Source: an uncultured Lachnospiraceae bacterium (GTDB lineage Bacteria > Bacillota > Clostridia > Lachnospirales > Lachnospiraceae). Taken from it: a stretch of DNA of 6,828 nt. Positions 1 through 6,371 of this stretch are shown piece after piece. The stretch covers positions 1 to 6,828 of the forward strand of contig CALZPS010000079.1 in the NCBI GenBank assembly GCA_945827765.1, written 5' to 3'. How positions within the stretch are numbered: the first letter of the stretch is position 1; each line of letters starts with the position of its first letter. Below the pieces are notes generated by a model, which was not told the origin of the DNA, did not search any database, and saw only the letters and a program-made list of their open reading frames with translations. The position numbers were made by a program, and so were the translations under genes.

Positions 1-46
1 TACACAAGGAGTATCGTCGGCAGCGTCAGATGTGTATAAGAGACAG
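1..46 (+). other. Nextera i5-side adapter (artificial, untrimmed)
   Basis: This is synthetic library sequence, not genome. Positions 1-5 (TACAC) match the end of the Illumina P5 primer, 6-13 (AAGGAGTA) match a Nextera i5 index (the one known as S507/N507), 14-27 (TCGTCGGCAGCGTC) are the read-1 adapter, and 28-46 (AGATGTGTATAAGAGACAG) are the 19 bp Tn5 mosaic end. Genomic sequence starts at 47. It cuts dxs within its coding region. Confidence 0.98.
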
Positions 47-549
47 ATGATAAAATTACTTTTCAGTCTTGCTGCATTATTCAGCGCCTCATACGCCATC
101 CCTCCGGTCATGGAGCCGTCTCCGATCACGGATACGATATTATATTTCTGATGCTGGATATCAAGAGCCGCTGCATATCCCAGCCCAGCCGAAATAGAGG
201 TAGCACTGTGCCCGGTGTCAAACGCATCGCAGTCACTTTCCTTACGTTTCGGGAACCCGCTCATCCCGCCATATTTGCGAAGCTTATCAAACCCGTCCCG
301 GCGTCCGGTCAGAATTTTGTGAGTATAAGACTGATGGCCCACATCCCAGATGATTTTATCTTCCGGCAGTTCAAATGCCAGATGCAGTGCCATGGTCAGC
401 TCAACCACTCCCAGATTGGATGCCAGGTGTCCTCCCGTCACACTGATTTTTTCGATAAGAAATTCCCGGATTTCCTGAGCAAGTAAATCCAATTCTTCCG
501 GATTCAATTTTTTAATATCATTTTCTTTTTGAATCTTCTCCAAAAGCAT
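47..549 (-). CDS. dxs: 1-deoxy-D-xylulose-5-phosphate synthase, N-terminal part (3' truncated by adapter)
   Basis: DXS joins pyruvate and glyceraldehyde 3-phosphate to make 1-deoxy-D-xylulose 5-phosphate, the thiamine-diphosphate-dependent first step of the MEP isoprenoid pathway in the cytosol. Visible are 167 full codons of a protein usually about 620 residues long. [10 protein letters not shown] (residues 38-47) and [11 protein letters not shown] (68-78) carry the two conserved active-site histidines, GHSATSIS spans 113-120, and the diphosphate/metal-binding GDGSMTGGM starts at residue 143 with the conserved NN at 157-158. The start is the ATG at 547-549, with a GGGGAG ribosome site 7 nt upstream; the opening residues (MLLEKI) fit the family. 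The gene follows ispA after 38 bp. That gap has only a weak possible hairpin (GCAGC at 566-570 against GCTGC at 584-588, with a bulge). The rest of the gene is lost where the adapter begins, and the frame stays open into the adapter, so any residues encoded by 1-46 are false. Confidence 0.97.
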
Positions 550-587
550 TTGGTATCTCCCCTTTGCAGCGGCCTTATGACAGGCTG

Positions 588-1478
588 CTATTTTTCTCTG
601 TGTATCAGTGATAATAAAAGCTCCTCCAAAAAGGAATCCGAAGGTTCCAGCTGTCTCAGCTCACAAACCGCCTCATTTGACAGTCTTTCAACCTCTTTTT
701 GCGCCTCTGCAAGCCCCTTCCAGGTCACATAGGTTGTTTTTTCATTCTTCTCATCACTGTGTATGGGCTTTCCGAGCACTTCCATCGTGCTGGTAACATC
801 CAGAATATCATCCTGAATCTGAAATGCCATTCCCACCTTGGAGGCAATTGATTCCACGCAGGCAACCTGATCTTTTGCCGCTCCGGCAAGAGTTGCGCCA
901 ACCATCATGGCGCACTCAATCAGCGCACCGGTCTTTAATCGATATATAAAATCAAGCGTCTCACCGTCTATTTTCTCTCCGCTGGCATTCACGTCTACTA
1001 CCTGCCCTCCTATCATGCCGAAGACTCCTGCCTTGGATGCCAGAATCTGCATCGCTCTCCCGACTATGCGCGCATCCACATCTTCCATGTCAAATGCCAT
1101 GGCTGCCGTTTCAAATGCAGCGTTGAGCAGCGCATCTCCTGCCAGAATTCCCATGGCCTCACCGTATACCACATGTGTTGTCTTCCTGCCGCGGCGGTAC
1201 TCATCATTATCCATCGCCGGAAGGTCGTCATGCACAAGAGAATATGTGTGAATCATCTCCAGCGCCGCCATAAAAGGCTCTATCACTGCCTTCTCTCCCC
1301 CGAACAAGCGGTAAGTTTCCGACATCAGAAGTGGGCGCAGCCGTTTTCCGCCTGCCATCAGGCTGTATTCCATAGCATCTGTGATAATCTTTTGACAGCT
1401 TTCTGTCTTTGGCAAAAAACGTCTCAGTATCTCTTCAATTTCTGCAATTTTCCTGCTCTGTTCTTCTTTAAAACTCAT
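588..1478 (-). CDS. ispA: Farnesyl diphosphate synthase / short-chain polyprenyl synthetase
   Basis: A trans-polyprenyl diphosphate synthase that adds isopentenyl diphosphate to DMAPP/GPP, probably giving farnesyl diphosphate for undecaprenyl and quinone-type lipids. It has GGKRLRP (residues 43-49), the first aspartate-rich motif DDLPAMD (84-90, with the two-residue insertion typical of bacterial enzymes), RRGR (95-98), KTGAL (182-186), the second motif DDILD (223-227) and [10 protein letters not shown] (241-250). Tyrosine 79, five residues before the first motif, fits a short-chain product, though the exact chain length cannot be settled from sequence. The ATG at 1476-1478 gives 296 residues, the usual family length, and has GGAGAG just upstream. 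An in-frame ATG at 1488-1490 would add four residues (MERH) and is a real alternative. The gene overlaps the end of xseB by 11 nt, suggesting translational coupling, and it precedes dxs, the other isoprenoid gene. Confidence 0.95.
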   Translation of the reverse strand: MSFKEEQSRKIAEIEEILRRFLPKTESCQKIITDAMEYSLMAGGKRLRPLLMSETYRLFGGEKAVIEPFMAALEMIHTYSLVHDDLPAMDNDEYRRGRKTTHVVYGEAMGILAGDALLNAAFETAAMAFDMEDVDARIVGRAMQILASKAGVFGMIGGQVVDVNASGEKIDGETLDFIYRLKTGALIECAMMVGATLAGAAKDQVACVESIASKVGMAFQIQDDILDVTSTMEVLGKPIHSDEKNEKTTYVTWKGLAEAQKEVERLSNEAVCELRQLEPSDSFLEELLLSLIHREK

Positions 1479-1695
1479 GTGTCTCTCCATTTTCTTCCAA
1501 AACCAATACCTTTTTTTCCACAGTATCAATCGTCTCGCTACATTTTTTTAAAAGCTGCATTCCCTCGTTGTATAAACGAAAGGATTCCTCCAGTTTCACG
1601 TCACCTTTTTCCATTTCTCCGATGATATTCTCCATTTTGGAGAACATTTCTTCCAATGACATTTCTTCCTTTTTGCGTGTTTCCTGCTCAGACAT
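1468..1695 (-). CDS. xseB: Exodeoxyribonuclease VII small subunit
   Basis: The small subunit of exonuclease VII, which with XseA degrades single-stranded DNA into oligonucleotides. It is 75 residues, a usual length for the family. The core SLEEMFSKMENIIGEMEKGD (residues 13-32), followed by LEESFRLYNEGMQLLKKC (35-52), is the conserved helical hairpin of XseB. The protein is almost wholly helical and highly charged, as expected for a coiled subunit that packs on the long helices of XseA. The ATG at 1693-1695 is chosen because AAGGAGG (1702-1708) lies 6 nt upstream. The start codon sits inside the end of xseA (8 nt overlap) and the 3' end overlaps ispA by 11 nt, so large and small subunit are probably made in a coupled way. 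Confidence 0.95.
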   Translation of the reverse strand: MSEQETRKKEEMSLEEMFSKMENIIGEMEKGDVKLEESFRLYNEGMQLLKKCSETIDTVEKKVLVLEENGETHEF

Positions 1696-2899
1696 CTTGC
1701 TCCTCCTTGTCTATTGCCGTGATATCGGCCGTGATACGTCCATCCTTTATAAAAATCTGTACCGAGTCACCGGCTTTTACCTGTGCCACAGAACGGATTT
1801 GTTTTCCTTCTGCATTTTCAAGATAGGCACATCCCTGATTTAATTTCTGCAAGGGCGAAAGTCCCCTCATTTTTTCGATATAAAGAGCTAGCCGATGTCG
1901 GTTTTTCTCAAGATTTTGCATCATCTGCCGCCGAAGTGCCGTCATAAGCTCCGCCGCCCGCTGTCGGTTTTCGTTCAGTTTTTGCTGTGGGTTGGCATAT
2001 TTCAGTCTTAATGACAGTTGTGACAGATGCTGTCTCTCATTTTGAATCTGCAGCGTAATCAATCGCCTAAGCCGCATCCGGTAATCCATCATCTGTGTCG
2101 CCACAACCGCATATTCACTGACCGCCAGTTCTGCCGCAGCTGACGGGGTCGGTGCCCGCAAATCCGCTACAAAATCGGAAATCAGCACATCCGTCTCGTG
2201 ACCTACGGCAGAAATAATAGGTATACTGCAGGCGAAGATGGCTCTCGCCACGCTTTCCTCATTGAAAGCCCATAAATCTTCGATAGAACCACCGCCTCTG
2301 CCGACGATGATGACATCTACCTTTTGTTTTTCCAATGCCTGAATCCCGCGTATAATACTCGCGGCAGCTCCCTCACCCTGCACCAGTGCCGGATATAATA
2401 TCAACTGCACGTAAGGATTGCGTCGTCCGGCTATATGGATGATGTCTCGTACCGCCGCCCCTGTCGGTGCCGTGACGATGCCGATTGTGCGGGCATACTT
2501 TGGAATCGCTCTCTTGTATTCCGGGGCAAACATCCCCATCTCTTCCAATTCCCTTTTCAACGCCGCATAGCGCTCATACAAATCTCCTGCCCCATCGAGA
2601 ATGATTTCTTTCGCGTAAAGCTGGTATTTTCCGTCCCGCTCATACACGGCAACATTCCCCAGCACAATTACTTTCTGCCCTTCCTGCATACGAAAAGAAA
2701 GCCCTGACCGTGCACCTGCAAACATGATGCAGGCTATCGTGCCGGACTCATCCTTCAATGAAAAATATATATGGCCGGAAGTATGGTATTTACAATTGGA
2801 TACTTCGCCTTTTACATAAATACGATTCAGCATAAAATCCTGACTGAACATATTTTTGATATATGCATTCACCTGTTTTACGGTGTAGACATTGCGCAT
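1688..2899 (-). CDS. xseA: Exodeoxyribonuclease VII large subunit
   Basis: The catalytic subunit of exonuclease VII, a bidirectional single-strand DNA exonuclease used in repair. It is 403 residues, somewhat shorter than the roughly 450 of E. coli and B. subtilis. An N-terminal OB-fold covers about residues 1-105 (GEVSNCKYHTSGHIYFSLKD at 31-50). The nuclease domain carries GIVTAPTGAAVRDI (140-153), GRGGGSIEDLWAFN (200-213), GHETD (233-237) and DFVADLRAPTPSAAAE (242-257), which are the conserved family blocks. About 258-345 is a long arginine/glutamine-rich helical region expected to bind XseB, and LSPLQKLNQG (347-356) opens the C-terminal domain. The ATG at 2897-2899 is preferred: it has GGGAGG 7 nt upstream and MRNVYTVKQVNAYIK matches the family start. 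In-frame TTG (2939-2941) and ATG (2936-2938) codons at the nusB stop would add 13-14 unlikely residues. It lies 38 bp after nusB and overlaps xseB by 8 nt. Confidence 0.96.
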   Translation of the reverse strand: MRNVYTVKQVNAYIKNMFSQDFMLNRIYVKGEVSNCKYHTSGHIYFSLKDESGTIACIMFAGARSGLSFRMQEGQKVIVLGNVAVYERDGKYQLYAKEIILDGAGDLYERYAALKRELEEMGMFAPEYKRAIPKYARTIGIVTAPTGAAVRDIIHIAGRRNPYVQLILYPALVQGEGAAASIIRGIQALEKQKVDVIIVGRGGGSIEDLWAFNEESVARAIFACSIPIISAVGHETDVLISDFVADLRAPTPSAAAELAVSEYAVVATQMMDYRMRLRRLITLQIQNERQHLSQLSLRLKYANPQQKLNENRQRAAELMTALRRQMMQNLEKNRHRLALYIEKMRGLSPLQKLNQGCAYLENAEGKQIRSVAQVKAGDSVQIFIKDGRITADITAIDKEEQDV

Positions 2900-2906
2900 G
2901 CTCACG

Positions 2907-2912
2907 CCTCCC
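2907..2912 (-). promoter_or_regulatory. Ribosome binding site fixing the xseA start
   Basis: On the minus strand this reads GGGAGG, followed by a 7 nt spacer and the ATG at 2897-2899. It favours this start over the in-frame TTG/ATG pair at 2936-2941 that touches the nusB stop codon, where only a weak AGGA is present. Confidence 0.85.
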
Positions 2913-2937
2913 GTCTCGTAACTCCGTAAAGCACACA

Positions 2938-3360
2938 TCAATCCTGTGTGCTGTCTTTTTCAGCAGGTATCAGTCTGCTCAGCACACCGTTTACAAAAGC
3001 CGGGCTTTCGTCCCCGCCAAACCGTTTTGCCAATTCCACCGCCTCATTGATAGCCACACCGAGAGGGATATCATCATCCCATCTCATCTCATAGACTGCA
3101 AGCCTTAAGATAGCCAGATCGACCTTGTTCATCCGCTTGGTCTTCCACCCTTTTGTATTCTCATTCAACAGGGTGTCAATCTCCGAAAGCCGTAAGACAA
3201 CTGCTTCATATTTGTTCTGTATATATATTTTATCTTCATCCGTAGCGCGTTCCAATGATTCAAAATACAGCTTAAGGTGCTCCGGCATTTCTTCCGCCTC
3301 GTTAAATTCCACCTGAAACAGCATCTTAAATACGTGCTCACGAAGTTCTGTTCTTATCAT
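2938..3360 (-). CDS. nusB: Transcription antitermination factor NusB
   Basis: NusB pairs with S10 (NusE) to bind boxA RNA and supports antitermination of rRNA operons. The 140 residues match the usual family length (139 in E. coli). It is all helical: REHVFKMLFQVEF (residues 7-19) is the N-terminal signature, GWKTKRMNKVDLAILRLAVY (71-90) the central helices, and PLGVAINEAVELAKRFGGDE (99-118) followed by PAFVNGVL (120-127) the strongly conserved C-terminal block. The ATG at 3358-3360 is chosen because GGAGG lies 7 nt upstream and MIRTELREHVFK fits the family. The frame stays open another 30 codons upstream (to 3450), but that extension would be encoded by the hairpin region and looks untranslated. 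It is separated from the Asp23 gene by 114 bp and from xseA by 38 bp. In B. subtilis folD follows nusB; it is not here. Confidence 0.96.
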   Translation of the reverse strand: MIRTELREHVFKMLFQVEFNEAEEMPEHLKLYFESLERATDEDKIYIQNKYEAVVLRLSEIDTLLNENTKGWKTKRMNKVDLAILRLAVYEMRWDDDIPLGVAINEAVELAKRFGGDESPAFVNGVLSRLIPAEKDSTQD

Positions 3361-3367
3361 TTTTGTA

Positions 3368-3372
3368 CCTCC
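3368..3372 (-). promoter_or_regulatory. Ribosome binding site fixing the nusB start
   Basis: Minus-strand GGAGG with a 7 nt spacer to the ATG at 3358-3360. It rules against the 30-codon longer open frame that runs upstream through the hairpin. Confidence 0.85.
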
Positions 3373-3385
3373 ACAAGCTGTTGCT

Positions 3386-3418
3386 GCAAAAAGGATGCCG
3401 CCAGACACCCTTTTTTGC
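3386..3418 (-). terminator. Hairpin with A- and T-tracts between the Asp23 gene and nusB (attenuator or weak terminator)
   Basis: In the minus-strand RNA, GCAAAAAAGGGUG (3418-3406) pairs with CAUCCUUUUUGC (3397-3386) around an 8 nt loop (3405-3398). The pairing has one bulged A and one G-U pair. The GGGUG/CAUCC core followed by five U residues has the form of a Rho-independent terminator, and the A-tract on the other side makes it potentially bidirectional. The core stem is only 5 bp and U5 is short, so partial read-through (attenuation) seems more likely than a full stop. I see no good promoter between it and nusB, so nusB and the genes after it probably depend on read-through from the Asp23 promoter. 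Confidence 0.55.
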
Positions 3419-3474
3419 CAAGGACTATATCCGTTACTTGTCAGACCCACATTGAAGTAGGAGTGAAATGCAGC

Positions 3475-3858
3475 CTACATCTGTGTGCCCATCTCCACAC
3501 CGGCTACACGGATATTGACATCTGCGACTTCCAGACCGGTCATGTTCTCAATCGCGCTCTTCACCTTCTCCTGCACTTTCGCCGTCACATCAACGATGCT
3601 GTAATTATACTTCAAAACCAGTGCCAGCGATACTGTGACAACACCTTCCAGGACATCCACCCTGACACCTTTTGAAAGGTTCTTCATGCCCAGACGGCTG
3701 ATGATTTCGTTGGTAATCTTGCCCGCCATGCAGTCTACTCCTTCCACTTCCGTCGCTGCCAGTCCGGCGATGATTGCCACCACTTCATCCGCGATCTTAA
3801 CTTCTCCCATATTAGAATCATTTTGTATCGTATACGTTGTTCTTTCGTCCTTTGCCAT
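3475..3858 (-). CDS. Asp23/Gls24 family envelope stress protein (YqhY-like)
   Basis: A member of the Asp23/Gls24 (DUF322) family, 127 residues. The conserved core is GEVKIADEVVAIIAGLAATE (18-37) with VEGVDCMAG after it, then the G-rich turn and the strand blocks GVRVDVLEGVVTVSLALVLK (64-83) and YNYSIVDVTAKVQEKVKSAI (84-103), and VADVNIRVAGV (111-121). There is no signal peptide or membrane segment, so it should be cytosolic. Its place just before nusB is that of B. subtilis yqhY, whose loss is reported to select mutations in acetyl-CoA carboxylase genes; here accB/accC are not adjacent, so that link is only by homology. The ATG at 3856-3858 is chosen for its GGGAGG 8 nt upstream. A GTG 24 codons further up (3928-3930) falls right at the predicted transcription start and is rejected. 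Its molecular role is not established. Confidence 0.92.
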   Translation of the reverse strand: MAKDERTTYTIQNDSNMGEVKIADEVVAIIAGLAATEVEGVDCMAGKITNEIISRLGMKNLSKGVRVDVLEGVVTVSLALVLKYNYSIVDVTAKVQEKVKSAIENMTGLEVADVNIRVAGVEMGTQM

Positions 3859-3866
3859 CTCAAAAA

Positions 3867-3872
3867 CCTCCC
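3867..3872 (-). promoter_or_regulatory. Ribosome binding site fixing the Asp23-family start
   Basis: Minus-strand GGGAGG, 8 nt before the ATG at 3856-3858. It decides against the upstream in-frame ATG at 3880-3882 and GTG at 3928-3930, neither of which has a comparable site. Confidence 0.85.
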
Positions 3873-3938
3873 GTTCGGTCATCAATCTTTCAAACGGAGC
3901 AATAGCCCTTTCCGGTTCACTGTCCGTCACTCTATAGT

Positions 3939-3967
3939 ATTATACCAAATATCTTTCCGTTTGCAAA
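3939..3967 (-). promoter_or_regulatory. Sigma-A-type extended -10 promoter of the Asp23-nusB-xseAB-ispA-dxs run
   Basis: The minus strand has a perfect -10 box TATAAT (3944-3939) preceded by TGG, which makes an extended -10 element. The -35 box is TTGCAA (3966-3961) with a 16 bp spacer, or TTTGCA (3967-3962) with 17 bp. Transcription should start near 3932, giving a leader of about 70 nt before the Asp23-family ATG. It begins just after the prfC stop, and no terminator is visible after prfC, so prfC read-through may also feed this run. Confidence 0.8.
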
Positions 3968-3989
3968 TAAAAAGTTACGAATCACCTGC

Positions 3990-5579
3990 TCAGCTGCGCC
4001 CAAATTCAGAAAGTTTCAAATCCGGATTACGTTCCATCGTCATGCGGATGCTCCACTCATGGATGAACAGCAGAAGCGGACGATCATGCAGATCCTTGAT
4101 TTTTTTCATATCCGAGGTTCCGCTTAAGCGATCCATATCAATTTCCTGATTCTCTATCCACCGGATATGCTCATACGGAAGGTTCTCCAGACGTATTTCT
4201 ACATTGTATTCATTTTCCAGACGGTATTTCAATACATCGAACTGCAGCACACCTACCACGCCGACAATGATTTCCTCCATACCGGTATTATACTCCTGAA
4301 AAATCTGGATCGCGCCCTCCTGGGCAATCTGATTGATTCCTTTGACAAACTGTTTCCGTTTCATGGTGTCCATCTGCCGCACCCGGGCAAAATGCTCCGG
4401 TGCAAAGGTAGGAATTCCCTCATAGGCGAATTTCTCCTTAGAGGTTGTCAATGTATCGCCGATAGAAAAAATACCCGGGTCGAACACACCGATAATGTCC
4501 CCGCCATATGCCTTCTCAATCATCCTGCGCTCACTCGCCATCATCTGCTGCGGCTGGGACAGACGGACTTCTTTGCCGCCCTGCACATGGTAAACATTCA
4601 TCCCCGCCTCAAATTCTCCGGAACAAATACGCATAAAAGCAATCCTGTCACGGTGCGCCTTATTCATGTTTGCCTGGATTTTAAATACAAATGCCGAGAA
4701 ATCTTCTTCCTTCATCGGGTCTATGCTGCCGTGATCCGACATTCTCGGCAGCGGTGATGACGTCATCGACAAAAAATGACGCAAAAAGGTCTCCACTCCG
4801 AAATTTGTCAGAGCAGAGCCAAAAAACACCGGTGAAAGTTCTCCTTTGGACACCAGTTCCTGATCAAATTCTGCAGATGCGCCGTCGAGCAGTTCTATCT
4901 CCTCTTCCAGCTTTTCTTTTGCCTGTACACCGATAATCTGCTCTAACGCATTATCCGATGCGCTGACACTCTGTACCTCACCCATGCGGGTTCCCTTCTG
5001 AGTATCCGAAAACAGCTCCACCGTCTCTGTCTGACGCTCATACACACCTTTGAATGCCTTGCCTGAACCAATCGGCCAGTTGACCGGACAGGTAGCAATC
5101 CCCAGTTCTTTTTCAATATCATCCAGCAATTCAAACGTATCCATCGCCTCACGGTCCATCTTATTGATGAACGTAAAAATCGGAATATGGCGCATCACAC
5201 ATACTTTGAACAACTTTCTAGTCTGTGCTTCCACTCCTTTTGAGGCGTCAATGACCATGACCGCCGAGTCAGCAGCCATCAAAGTCCGATATGTGTCCTC
5301 CGAGAAGTCCTGATGTCCGGGCGTATCCAGAATATTGATACAATATCCGCCATAATTAAACTGCAATACCGATGACGTGACAGAGATACCACGTTCCTTC
5401 TCTATCTCCATCCAGTCCGAAACCGCATGTTTTGCAGTCGCTTTTCCTTTCACGGAACCGGCAGTGTTGATTGCCCCGCCGTAAAGCAAAAACTTCTCGG
5501 TCAGGGTCGTCTTTCCTGCATCCGGATGCGAAATAATGGCAAATGTTCTTCTTTTCTTTATTTCATTCGTAAAATCCAT
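3990..5579 (-). CDS. prfC: Peptide chain release factor 3 (RF3)
   Basis: RF3 is a translational GTPase that removes RF1/RF2 from the ribosome after peptide release and contributes to post-peptidyl-transfer quality control. At 529 residues it equals the E. coli protein in length. The GTPase motifs are all present: P-loop SHPDAGKTTL (17-26), switch I GISVTSS (64-70), DTPGH (85-89), NKMD (139-142) and GSALTNFG (254-261) as the G5 region. Domain II follows from about 290 and the RF3 C-terminal domain from about 390 to the end (QFDVLKYRLENEYNV at 446-460 is typical). The start MDFTNEIKKRRTFAIISHPD fits the family; its ribosome site AGGAG lies about 11 nt upstream, longer than in the neighbouring genes. 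It has its own promoter (5610-5638) and stands between the sporulation genes and the Asp23 run, with which it shares strand but no evident function. The reading frame is intact. Confidence 0.97.
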   Translation of the reverse strand: MDFTNEIKKRRTFAIISHPDAGKTTLTEKFLLYGGAINTAGSVKGKATAKHAVSDWMEIEKERGISVTSSVLQFNYGGYCINILDTPGHQDFSEDTYRTLMAADSAVMVIDASKGVEAQTRKLFKVCVMRHIPIFTFINKMDREAMDTFELLDDIEKELGIATCPVNWPIGSGKAFKGVYERQTETVELFSDTQKGTRMGEVQSVSASDNALEQIIGVQAKEKLEEEIELLDGASAEFDQELVSKGELSPVFFGSALTNFGVETFLRHFLSMTSSPLPRMSDHGSIDPMKEEDFSAFVFKIQANMNKAHRDRIAFMRICSGEFEAGMNVYHVQGGKEVRLSQPQQMMASERRMIEKAYGGDIIGVFDPGIFSIGDTLTTSKEKFAYEGIPTFAPEHFARVRQMDTMKRKQFVKGINQIAQEGAIQIFQEYNTGMEEIIVGVVGVLQFDVLKYRLENEYNVEIRLENLPYEHIRWIENQEIDMDRLSGTSDMKKIKDLHDRPLLLFIHEWSIRMTMERNPDLKLSEFGRS

Positions 5580-5609
5580 ACTATTCTATTCTCCTATTGT
5601 TCTCCGGCT

Positions 5610-5638
5610 ATTTTACCACATCTGTACTTCCGTGGCAA
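5610..5638 (-). promoter_or_regulatory. Sigma-A-type promoter of prfC
   Basis: On the minus strand the -35 box TTGCCA (5638-5633) and the -10 box TAAAAT (5615-5610) are 17 bp apart, and TGG directly before the -10 gives an extended -10 element. Transcription should start near 5603, leaving a leader of about two dozen nt to the prfC ATG. This supports prfC being expressed apart from the sporulation operon upstream. Confidence 0.78.
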
Positions 5639-5651
5639 TGTCTGGTTTGAC

Positions 5652-5686
5652 TTTTTTGCAGCCTTGTTTTTGCAGCCAATGCAGCC
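5652..5686 (+). repeat. Short direct repeats (T-tract plus GCAGCC)
   Basis: Plus-strand units TTTTTTGCAGCC (5652-5663), TTTTTGCAGCC (5667-5677) and GCAGCC (5681-5686) follow one another at intervals of 14 and 9 bp. The last copy is also the outer end of the neighbouring inverted repeat. On the minus (gene) strand the units read GGCTGC followed by A-tracts, just upstream of the prfC -35 box, so the A-tracts could act as an UP-like or bent element. That role is inference. Confidence 0.7.
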
Positions 5687-5745
5687 ATGTGGTTACATTT
5701 CGCCCCACGCCGGCGCAGTTGAGAAATGTAACGCCATGCGGCTGC
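5681..5745. repeat. Long imperfect inverted repeat after spoIIIAH
   Basis: GTTACATTTC (5692-5701) is matched perfectly by GAAATGTAAC (5723-5732). Outside this 10 bp stem, after a 2 bp mismatch, CATG-type pairing (ATG/CAT) and GCAGCC (5681-5686) / GGCTGC (5740-5745) extend the stem with a 2 nt bulge. The 21 nt loop (5702-5722) is GC-rich and contains the palindrome CGCCGGCG (5708-5715). It begins 7 bp after the spoIIIAH stop. A structured 3' end or terminator for the spoIIIA operon is plausible, but no U-tract follows on the minus strand, so it is not a standard Rho-independent terminator. A dispersed REP-like element is the other possibility. Confidence 0.8.
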
Positions 5746-5752
5746 GCTGTTC

Positions 5753-6364
5753 TTATTCATGAATCGGTGTAATTACAATATTTTCCGGCGCAATTTCGGT
5801 TTTTCTACTCACGATATCCTCAATCTGAGCACGATTGGCGTCCGTCAATTCCGATGCATTCACCACGATATCAGCAGAATTCTCTGTCAGATTCACTACG
5901 GCCTCTGAAAAACCTTTTGATGCCATCAAGGTCTCGATTGCCATCTCCTGTTCCGCGATTTCAGTCATGCGCACAAGCTGGGATACCGCCTCCTTTTTTT
6001 CCTCGGCACTGATATTGGTATTATCGATGATGGACTGCAGTGTTTCCTTATTCTGCGAGCGCACCTGCTCTCTGGATACTTTTGCCTGAGCTACAGTCGT
6101 CTCTGCACCGGTTCCGGTCAACACTGCTTCCCCCGGAATGCCCTCCACCTCGGAGTCATTACTCAGTATATCATCGGTTCCGGTCTCCAGATCCTCCTCG
6201 GAAATATCCAGTAGTTCCTGATTTGCAAGATCTGCGTTCGTTCGTGTGGTGTCATTTTTTGTGCCGTCAAAAAGGACTCCTGAATAGTTCAGATAACCGG
6301 CGATTGCAATCATGACCGCCAGAGTGGTAATAATGATTTGATTCTTCTTAAATATACGTTTCAC
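5753..6364 (-). CDS. spoIIIAH: Stage III sporulation protein AH
   Basis: SpoIIIAH is the mother-cell membrane protein whose outside domain meets SpoIIQ from the forespore, forming part of the channel that keeps the engulfed forespore active. It is 203 residues (218 in B. subtilis). A short basic start (MKRIFKKNQ) precedes one membrane segment, about residues 9-26. A variable acidic linker (about 33-90, rich in D, E, T, G) follows, then the YscJ/FliF-like ring-building domain (about 96-200: VSREQVRSQNKETLQSIID, EEKKEAVSQLVRMTEIAEQE, NIVITPI). The start is the GTG at 6362-6364, since AAGGAGG lies 7 nt upstream and the protein begins directly with the basic/membrane segment. It follows spoIIIAG by 14 bp. 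In B. subtilis this operon is read by sigma-E in the mother cell; its promoter would lie beyond this window. Confidence 0.95.
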   Translation of the reverse strand: MKRIFKKNQIIITTLAVMIAIAGYLNYSGVLFDGTKNDTTRTNADLANQELLDISEEDLETGTDDILSNDSEVEGIPGEAVLTGTGAETTVAQAKVSREQVRSQNKETLQSIIDNTNISAEEKKEAVSQLVRMTEIAEQEMAIETLMASKGFSEAVVNLTENSADIVVNASELTDANRAQIEDIVSRKTEIAPENIVITPIHE

Positions 6365-6371
6365 CTGAAAA

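Noticed and set aside
151..486. Plus-strand open frame of 111 codons
   Set aside because: It lies wholly opposite dxs, which has clear DXS motifs on the minus strand; no ribosome site or recognisable product.
3361..3450. N-terminal extension of NusB by 30 residues
   Set aside because: The ribosome site GGAGG sits before the ATG at 3358-3360, the extension would be encoded by the hairpin, and the shorter form has the normal family length.
3859..3930. Longer Asp23-family protein starting at the GTG at 3928-3930
   Set aside because: That codon is at the predicted transcription start and has no ribosome site; a strong GGGAGG marks the ATG at 3856-3858.
4167..4757. Plus-strand open frame of 196 codons
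   Set aside because: It is antisense to prfC, whose intact RF3 motifs explain the sequence; long antisense frames here come from codon bias.
4943..5152. Minus-strand 69-codon frame within prfC that could hint at a frameshift
   Set aside because: The main prfC frame is continuous across it, with full-length RF3 sequence, so this is only an out-of-frame shadow.
5681..5745. Rho-independent terminator of the spoIIIA operon
   Set aside because: The stem is good, but neither side is followed by a T-tract in the direction of transcription, so I list it as an inverted repeat only.
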